Source: Methanothrix sp. (GTDB lineage: Archaea > Halobacteriota > Methanosarcinia > Methanotrichales > Methanotrichaceae). Taken from it: 10,506 nt of DNA. Positions within the stretch are counted from its first letter, which is position 1. Every line of letters starts with the position of its first letter. The notes under the pieces are model-generated. The model was not told the DNA's origin. It made no database searches and saw only the letters and a program-made list of their open reading frames with translations. Shown piece by piece: positions 6,901 to 10,506 of this stretch. The stretch is from contig JAQTYS010000081.1 in the NCBI GenBank assembly GCA_028688175.1, positions 1 through 10,506 of the forward strand. Direction: 5' to 3'. Made by a program: the position numbers and the translations under genes.

Positions 6901-7038
6901 CTCCAGCCAGTAGGCGGCAGTATCTTGAGGTGCCGCGAATGCAGGAAGGAATAGTAGCAGCATACAAGCCAGTATAGCGCAAGAACGCGCCTGGGACGGG
7001 GTGGAAAAGGACTTTTGCAAAGCAATCATTATTCTCAT
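3949..7038 (-). CDS. Large exported TPR-repeat protein (about 27 TPR units)
   Basis: The 1029-residue protein begins with a secretion signal (hydrophobic core about 21-34, likely cleavage after AFA at 33-35). The rest is almost wholly tetratricopeptide repeats. I count eight units at residues 41-332, a charged helical linker at about 333-367 (Asn-, Glu-, Ser-rich), and nineteen units at 368-1013. A 16-residue tail follows. Most units are exactly 34 residues with the G-x2-hydrophobic, G-x-Y, A-L and P-x-N/D pattern. TPR arrays form superhelical scaffolds that bind peptides or other proteins. No catalytic domain or C-terminal membrane anchor is present, so this is probably an extracytoplasmic scaffold. 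The partner is unknown. Met1 (7038) or Met4 (7029) may be the start; the TATA box at 7053-7060 would start transcription near 7031, favouring leaderless use of Met4. It diverges from the decarboxylase-like gene at 7155. Confidence 0.92.
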   Translation of the reverse strand: MRIMIALQKSFSTPSQARSCAILACMLLLFLPAFAAPQDTAAYWLERGQASLLNGSFLQAIESFDRAIKIDPENASAWGGKGTALSRQGRYKMAELCFGNALKRDNENAQLWQEDGKAKELAGEWEDARQSYERALALQSNLAEAWLGMANASLALENYETAMQCFKNASLYGQSDAGKAGQVRVLLAEGSSLFQKGKFEAAYDNSIEALKLDSQNAQMLMQKADALRSLGQFKKALACYNEILTGNPSDEMSKEGAARSLVGLGEEALSAGNVSLALDNFKEASRLAPRNGEAVSGMVKALTAKGDQLRDNGLFSEAIKSYETALVLLPLDPAALAEKEKASAALATKMNESESGNASRQEVEEASEFSRYFELARKQSMNGSYSLALESLNKAIEINRSSVPALALKGHILATMGKYRMAGLFIDSALRLDAENITLWNDLAKVQEELQNNNGALQSYDKALEMDDNNTQTLLGKGSILLQLKKYQEAMQCFSRVLTNEKRNVAALRGMGDAHFALQEYDAALESYEAALLYNSRDLASILGKAETLYARQDYNSSLQAFSLALKIDSSDLRGLLGNGYCLLALHEYPGAQDCFTSALAQDPKSVPALRGIGEALYFQEDREQALSYYDQALLHDPDNIAALLSKGDMILEQNDLSGAMIVFGRVLTLQPDNMRAMLGKADALRLNGIFDRALPLYEKALQIDRQNIRALLGAAEIHYSLDDCESAKQLYDQALSRDDDNAAAWAGKGNTLLCGKDYDLARQSYERALAIEPKNIAALLGMGDVLYEKESYSDALYYYEQATKLSPSGHGYWGQGNALAAQKEYNKSLPLFDRSLSLNPSDIDALQGKGLALAALGNISAAIKCFQEIVSANPGDYAVLSNLGSMQASIGRYDEAAVSLEKACIADSSHEEVWYNLGQVYYSLGRYSQSVDALQNATRLNPQDADAWMRLGIAQNQSGKFEEALQSFQSVALLQPQNIDALYCQGLTLVAQNNYQEALRAFKDVLEMDENNTFARYAINLTQARLNA

Positions 7039-7052
7039 AGAATTGCAGATGG

Positions 7053-7062
7053 GATATATTTC
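7053..7062 (-). promoter_or_regulatory. TATA box of the TPR gene
   Basis: On the minus strand GGAAATATATCC places a purine-rich BRE before AATATAT (centre near 7057). Initiation is expected near 7031, downstream of ATG 7038 and just before ATG 7029. No Shine-Dalgarno is seen, so a leaderless message starting at Met4 is likely. Confidence 0.5.
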
Positions 7063-7086
7063 CAGCGCCCTTGAAGATAGGGTAAA

Positions 7087-7096
7087 CTAAATAAAA
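7087..7096 (+). promoter_or_regulatory. TATA-like element of the decarboxylase-like gene
   Basis: CTAAATAAAA at 7087-7096 would start transcription near 7115, leaving a leader of about 40 bases that includes the Shine-Dalgarno AGGAG at 7141-7145. Another A/T block at 7121-7130 is too close to the start. The eight-base sequence AAAACTGT occurs twice (7093-7100, 7112-7119) here. Confidence 0.35.
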
Positions 7097-7154
7097 CTGT
7101 AATGCTAAACAAAAACTGTCCTAAATATTATCAGCATTTTAGGAGATGATGTAA

Positions 7155-8411
7155 TTGAAAAGAATGGTTTCTATGGCGAAGCTTTACCTGATAATAATGG
7201 TATTAGTAGTATCGATCCTTTCCATAAGCGCAGTCGCTATGGGTGAGGACAGTCATAAGGCAATAACACAAGATCTCATGAAATTAATAGAGAATAATCC
7301 AGAAATCGGGGTCATGTTGGAGGAATCTATTGCCAAAGCTAAAGATATAAATCCCGATCGTCAGACAAATCCCGCGCAGAACTTATCTGAATACTACGAT
7401 TTTATCGATAGTGCATCTGATTTAATCCCACAAGATGTATTGAATGATCCGGCCAATCTCACACGCGATCAAATACTGCAAAGCATCTGCTACTTCTATT
7501 TCCTGGTTGACCAGCCCCTGCCGCAGCTGGAAAATATGAGCCTGTTCAACAACACCATTCAATATTACGAACCGTTCTCCGTGTGGCTGCGCAGTTTTGC
7601 TGATACCTGGGGAATGTTCCTTGATACTGAAGAGTCATGGAATAATGAGACATACCAGCAGTTTTATGACGATCCAATCTATGGTTTGCAGGGACCATGG
7701 TATGAGTCTTCGTCCAATTGGAACACTTTTAACCGGTTCTTCTCCAGATACCTGGCATCACCTGATCAGCGGCCTATCGCTTCGTCAAACGACACCAGTG
7801 TCGTCGTTTCGCCGGCTGATTCCGTCCCCCAGGGAACGTGGCCAATAGCAAGCAACTCAACCATTCTGGTGGATGGCGGATTGCAGGTCAAGCTTGGGCG
7901 TTATTTCAATATCGAGGATCTGCTCGGCAATGACAGCGAGTACAAGGATGCCTTTGCCGACGGCGTGCTCACCCACACCTTCCTGAATGTCAATGACTAC
8001 CATCGCTATCATTTCGCGGTTGGTGGAAAGATTGTGGACAATAGGTCTATAACGGAAAATGTGGCTTTAGAGGTTAAATGGAATTCGACTGGAAAGAAGT
8101 ATGACCCAATTGACTCGACCGGTTGGCAGTTCTCTCAGACGCGCGGCTACGTAATAGTGGATACAGGAGAATACGGTCTGGTGGCGCTCATTCCCATGGG
8201 CATGGCCCAGGTATCTTCCGTCAACTTCGAGAAAGGAGTTGTTGTTGGATCCGATCATGAGAAAGGTGACATGCTCGGCAATTTCCTGTTCGGAGGGTCC
8301 GATTTCGTCATGCTCTTCCAGAAACAAGCAGGATTTGAACTGACAGCAACGCCCGGTGTTCACATTCTGATGGGCGAGAAGTATGGAGTGATGAAGGGAA
8401 CAGCTGAGTAA
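7155..8411 (+). CDS. Exported phosphatidylserine decarboxylase-like protein (PSDC/PsiD-type)
   Basis: The 418-residue protein starts at TTG 7155, eight bases after AGGAG. Met4 and Met7 are alternatives farther from the ribosome site. A signal peptide covers about residues 1-30 (core LYLIIMVLVVSILSISAVA). Residues about 35-190 form the helical, aromatic-rich N-terminal domain of the PSD-related branch. The decarboxylase core follows: TFNRFFSRYL (191-200), RPI, SPAD with Asp222, DYHRYH with His283 and His286, GLVALIPMGMAQV (341-353), KGDMLGNFLFGGS with Ser382. Asp222, His286 and Ser382 match the triad that in this family drives self-cleavage at the GS bond to form the pyruvoyl cofactor. Residues 1-381 would then be the beta chain and 382-418 the alpha chain. 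FGGS replaces the classical LGST, as in non-phospholipid relatives such as fungal tryptophan decarboxylases, so the substrate may not be phosphatidylserine. Export of a pyruvoyl enzyme in an archaeon is unusual. Confidence 0.85.
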   Translation: MKRMVSMAKLYLIIMVLVVSILSISAVAMGEDSHKAITQDLMKLIENNPEIGVMLEESIAKAKDINPDRQTNPAQNLSEYYDFIDSASDLIPQDVLNDPANLTRDQILQSICYFYFLVDQPLPQLENMSLFNNTIQYYEPFSVWLRSFADTWGMFLDTEESWNNETYQQFYDDPIYGLQGPWYESSSNWNTFNRFFSRYLASPDQRPIASSNDTSVVVSPADSVPQGTWPIASNSTILVDGGLQVKLGRYFNIEDLLGNDSEYKDAFADGVLTHTFLNVNDYHRYHFAVGGKIVDNRSITENVALEVKWNSTGKKYDPIDSTGWQFSQTRGYVIVDTGEYGLVALIPMGMAQVSSVNFEKGVVVGSDHEKGDMLGNFLFGGSDFVMLFQKQAGFELTATPGVHILMGEKYGVMKGTAE

Positions 8412-8604
8412 AACAGCTAGTGACTGAACCGAAATTCAAAGTCAAGAATGCGGCGCAGCCCCTAAGGCAGCAGATTGCAGCGGGTTTCCGTCGCCGTTTT
8501 TTCTCTCAAATCCATGTGCGAGCGAGAGTCCAGCCTCACACGCGGGAGCGCAAGGGCACGCCCGCCGGAAGGATGCTGGCATGCTCACTTTTAAATGTAT
8601 ATTA
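8412..8604. terminator. Gap between convergent genes with T-run ends
   Basis: The 193 bases hold no supported gene; a plus-strand ORF at 8420 lacks a ribosome site and runs antisense into riboflavin kinase. A T6 run at 8497-8502 after a GC-rich segment is a reasonable end for the plus-strand gene. For the minus-strand gene the A/T-rich block at 8590-8604 can serve. A perfect 14-base palindrome, ATTATTATAATAAT (8601-8614), overlaps the riboflavin kinase stop codon. Confidence 0.4.
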
Positions 8605-8967
8605 TTATAATAATGTTACGTCGACAGGATCGCCGTCTTCCAGCCCCAGCGCTCGGCGCAGCTGCACAGGCGCTATAACCTCGATCAGATCCGGCGGATA
8701 GCGGCTCCTCTCGGGCCGGACCACAGCGGCCTCGATCCCGTTCAGCTTGATTCGGTAGCATTTGCACTCACCAAAAGTTCGGCCCTCCTCAGCAAAGCCC
8801 TCTATTTTGATTGCCTCTTGCTCCGCCGGGAAGTGTCCATCCAAGAGCACGTTCAGGGTGCCGGGGAAGGGGACGAAGCCCAGGCGCTCCTGAAACTGGC
8901 GGCTGTAGCCCTCACGGGTGAGGAAGTACTGAGCCTGACCGAGACCTGATAGGATTTTTCCGCGCAT
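8605..8967 (-). CDS. ribK: CTP-dependent riboflavin kinase (archaeal RibK)
   Basis: The 120-residue protein matches the archaeal riboflavin kinase fold, which makes FMN from riboflavin using CTP in place of ATP. Landmarks are GLGQAQYFL (residues 8-16), the PFPGTLNVLLD segment (33-43), VRPERSRYPPDLIEVIAP (83-100) and a final LGLEDGDPVDV strand (108-118). This order is that of the stand-alone enzyme from Methanocaldococcus. Some archaeal relatives carry an extra N-terminal helix-turn-helix; none is present here, because an upstream in-frame stop prevents extension beyond the ATG at 8967. It is slightly shorter than the roughly 130 residues of the known single-domain form. FMN is needed for flavoproteins and, with related chemistry, coenzyme F420-dependent metabolism nearby in the cell. 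The gene stands alone, with its own promoter at 9025-9032. Confidence 0.93.
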   Translation of the reverse strand: MRGKILSGLGQAQYFLTREGYSRQFQERLGFVPFPGTLNVLLDGHFPAEQEAIKIEGFAEEGRTFGECKCYRIKLNGIEAAVVRPERSRYPPDLIEVIAPVQLRRALGLEDGDPVDVTLL

Positions 8968-9023
8968 TACATCATCAATTTCATCTAATCACTACTTCAT
9001 ATACTTCCTGTTTTGGTAGATCT

Positions 9024-9033
9024 GTTTTATAAG
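9024..9033 (-). promoter_or_regulatory. TATA box of ribK
   Basis: On the minus strand CTTATAAAAC contains TTATAAAA, predicted to start transcription near 9003 and leave a leader of about 36 bases before the ATG at 8967. No FMN riboswitch-like structure fits in so short a leader. Confidence 0.5.
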
Positions 9034-9049
9034 TTAATGATTATTAAAA

Positions 9050-9062
9050 TTATAAAAAATAT
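9050..9062 (-). terminator. T-run end of the DUF333 gene
   Basis: About 22 bases past the stop at 9082-9084, the minus strand reads through A/T-rich sequence with a T6 run at 9059-9054, a typical archaeal intrinsic termination signal. Confidence 0.45.
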
Positions 9063-9081
9063 GATTAGTAATATAAACAAT

Positions 9082-9555
9082 CTACGGCGCATCAAGCCAG
9101 GAACGAGCATATGCCAACCACATATCCCCACCACATCTTCCCTCGACCAGAGATTTCAGATCACAGGTACTTCCATCTGAAAATGCACATAGAGTAATAT
9201 CACCATAAGGCGTATGAACGCTCTTCAGACTGCCTCCTCTCCCCCGGCAGATCGATTCGGATGATTGCGTCCACATGGCTTCGGGTTCTGAGACATATAC
9301 CGGCAAGATATTTGTCTTTAAATGTGGGCTGCAAGTTCCCTGGAAAAATGCCTGGGAATCGCACCAGCTCTTATCCGGAAATACGCACATTCCTTGACCG
9401 TCATTAACACCTGGGGATGAACTGTAAAGATAGCCTGACTTAACGCAGTAGGAGCGTGCCTGATCGGCAGAATCCTGAGCAATGCCGGCAAGCATGCTCG
9501 AGGACAGAAATGCCAGCATGCAAAGGCAGATGAGAATATTCTTGAAGAATTTCAT
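9082..9555 (-). CDS. Exported protein with two tandem DUF333 (hemolysin-like) domains
   Basis: The 157-residue protein has a signal peptide (Lys2, Lys5, hydrophobic core 7-23, likely cleavage near IAQ at 25-27). Two copies of the small cysteine-rich DUF333 domain follow: residues about 34-75 and 100-141. Each has the order C, G-tyrosine or G-G, G-x-C-x-F, D-x-S/T-x-C, E/Q-G-x-C. The cysteines are Cys37, 57, 65, 75 and Cys103, 123, 131, 141, with identical spacing, which suggests two disulfides per domain outside the cell. Bacterial members are labelled putative hemolysins, but no such activity is established and none should be assumed. The ribosome site GGAGGG lies seven bases before ATG 9555, within the 16-base gap behind the 9572-10462 gene, so the two are almost surely co-transcribed. 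Confidence 0.85.
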   Translation of the reverse strand: MKFFKNILICLCMLAFLSSSMLAGIAQDSADQARSYCVKSGYLYSSSPGVNDGQGMCVFPDKSWCDSQAFFQGTCSPHLKTNILPVYVSEPEAMWTQSSESICRGRGGSLKSVHTPYGDITLCAFSDGSTCDLKSLVEGRCGGDMWLAYARSWLDAP

Positions 9556-9571
9556 CTATTTATCCCTCCGA

Positions 9572-10462
9572 TTATGGCTCCACCAGTCCAAAGATTGCCC
9601 ATCTCCAGTCAGCACCCTTCGTGCGGGGAGAATAATTCTGGCTCTCCATAGGAAGTTCTATTTGCACGCTCTCACCGAAATTGCCATAATCGGTTCGCTC
9701 CTTCAGAGTCGAATGTATGGTAAAGTCTTGCTCCTCAATATTGAGGATCGAGGGTGTTAGTGTCAAGCTGGAGTTAATTTCAATTCTCCTGAGCTGTGAG
9801 GTCTGTTTGGAGACCCAGGCTGTGACTGTGACATTGCTGTTGCCTGAAATTGAGGTATTGTCCAGGTCAAAGTCCTTGTTGTCGAATTCGTCCGGCATTG
9901 GGAATGGTGAAGAGAGATAGGCGGCATAGATCTGCGTTCCCAGGATGTTTTCCTTGATCAAGGGAATCGGTTCTGCCGCAATTATGTAGCATTCTTCACC
10001 ATCAATGTTCTTTGCGCCTGTGATCGAAAGGTTGCTGTAGATCAGGAGCGCCACTTGACTGGGAAGCTCGTTATAGTCCTCCATAATCGCATCCGGATCA
10101 TTGACGATAAATTGGGTCCAATTATCCCCCTCTTTCCAATGTTCAGTGCCGTTTAAGAAGTATCCCTGCCAGTAGAGGACTTGCCCGGTTTCATTATCTG
10201 TAAGCTGATGGCTCCACCAACCGGACTGCGATGTCAGGTTCACTTTACCGTTTGTGTCTTTGACCGCTGCAAACTCATCCTGGAACGATTCATTGCTGTA
10301 GATGATAGTGCTTTCTGCAGAGCGGGTGTAAGTATACGTGGTGAGATTGTCCGCGGATGCAGTCATCATCTGCTTGAGCTGATCAACGCTTGCATCCTCT
10401 GCAAAGACGATAGGCAAACTTAACAGAGAAATGAAAGCGATTATCATCAGAACATTTTTCAT
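9572..10462 (-). CDS. Exported LolA/LppX-like beta-sheet protein of unknown ligand
   Basis: A 296-residue protein with a clear signal peptide (MKN then a hydrophobic core 4-20, cleavage at VFA-ED near 21). The mature chain is a repeated beta pattern with an Asp-Gly-Glu-Cys-Tyr segment (154-159), TAWVSKQTSQLRRIEI (214-229) and a long strand pair SILNIEEQDFTIHSTL, YGNFGESVQIELP. This pattern resembles the LolA/LppX (also DUF6612) fold, a half-barrel that binds lipids or hydrophobic ligands; the match is by pattern only. About eleven N-x-S/T sequons suggest glycosylation outside the cell. No lipobox cysteine or membrane anchor is seen. GGAGGT lies six bases before the ATG, and a TATA box at the window edge precedes it. 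It is the first gene of a two-gene operon with the DUF333 protein. Confidence 0.82.
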   Translation of the reverse strand: MKNVLMIIAFISLLSLPIVFAEDASVDQLKQMMTASADNLTTYTYTRSAESTIIYSNESFQDEFAAVKDTNGKVNLTSQSGWWSHQLTDNETGQVLYWQGYFLNGTEHWKEGDNWTQFIVNDPDAIMEDYNELPSQVALLIYSNLSITGAKNIDGEECYIIAAEPIPLIKENILGTQIYAAYLSSPFPMPDEFDNKDFDLDNTSISGNSNVTVTAWVSKQTSQLRRIEINSSLTLTPSILNIEEQDFTIHSTLKERTDYGNFGESVQIELPMESQNYSPRTKGADWRWAIFGLVEP

Positions 10463-10496
10463 GCAAAACCTCCAAGAGTAGATGCGCGCAACTTGG

Positions 10497-10506
10497 CTAT
10501 AAATAT
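10497..10506 (-). promoter_or_regulatory. TATA box of the LolA-like/DUF333 operon
   Basis: On the minus strand ATATTTATAG at the window end lies 35-44 bases before the ATG at 10462. Initiation is expected near 10476, giving a leader of about 14 bases that carries the Shine-Dalgarno GGAGGT at 10469-10474. The BRE lies at or beyond the window edge. Confidence 0.5.

Noticed and set aside
7155..8411. Naming the gene psd outright
   Set aside because: FGGS in place of LGST, the PSDC-like N-terminal domain and the signal peptide make phosphatidylserine an uncertain substrate.
8420..8701. Plus-strand ORF of 93 codons after the decarboxylase-like gene
   Set aside because: It overlaps the well-supported riboflavin kinase gene antisense, crosses a terminator-like T run and has Arg/Ser-rich shadow composition.
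9082..9555. Calling the DUF333 protein a hemolysin
   Set aside because: The label comes from annotation history of the family; the sequence shows only small cysteine-rich domains.

Overview
The window looks like chromosomal DNA of a methanogenic euryarchaeon, most probably Methanothrix (Methanosaeta) or a close relative. The grounds are an archaeal-type CTP-dependent riboflavin kinase, a DHH/RecJ-like exonuclease of archaeal type, A/T-rich TATA boxes about 25 bases before starts, short T-run gene ends, and several exported proteins rich in N-glycosylation sequons. The genus is inferred from overall style and not proven.

Left part (1-2236). A DHH phosphoesterase gene, cut by the window edge, lies on the minus strand behind a small exported protein of unknown function. 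Diverging from them is a compact alkaline-phosphatase-superfamily enzyme, followed after 20 bases by a 49-residue acidic protein gene.

Middle (2237-3385). About 1.1 kb has no convincing gene except a possible 55-codon ORF at its end. It holds GC-rich and TGTGAAA-type inverted repeats, a good TATA box at 2620-2628, and about 530 bases of purine-rich repeated motifs and hairpins. It could be a structured non-coding RNA or a long leader for the winged-helix gene at 3386-3844. It is the least explained part of the window.

Right part (3845-10506). A 1029-residue exported protein made almost wholly of TPR repeats (27 by my count) is transcribed leftwards. It diverges from an exported phosphatidylserine-decarboxylase-like enzyme. 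Next come riboflavin kinase (minus) and a two-gene minus operon: an exported LolA/LppX-like protein, then an exported tandem DUF333 protein.

Of the ten confident or likely protein genes, five carry N-terminal signal peptides, so much of this region serves the cell envelope or exterior. Apart from the 9082-10462 operon, and perhaps the 764-1180/recJ-like and 1281/2087 pairs, the genes look independently transcribed. No mobile element, CRISPR array, tRNA or rRNA was recognised.
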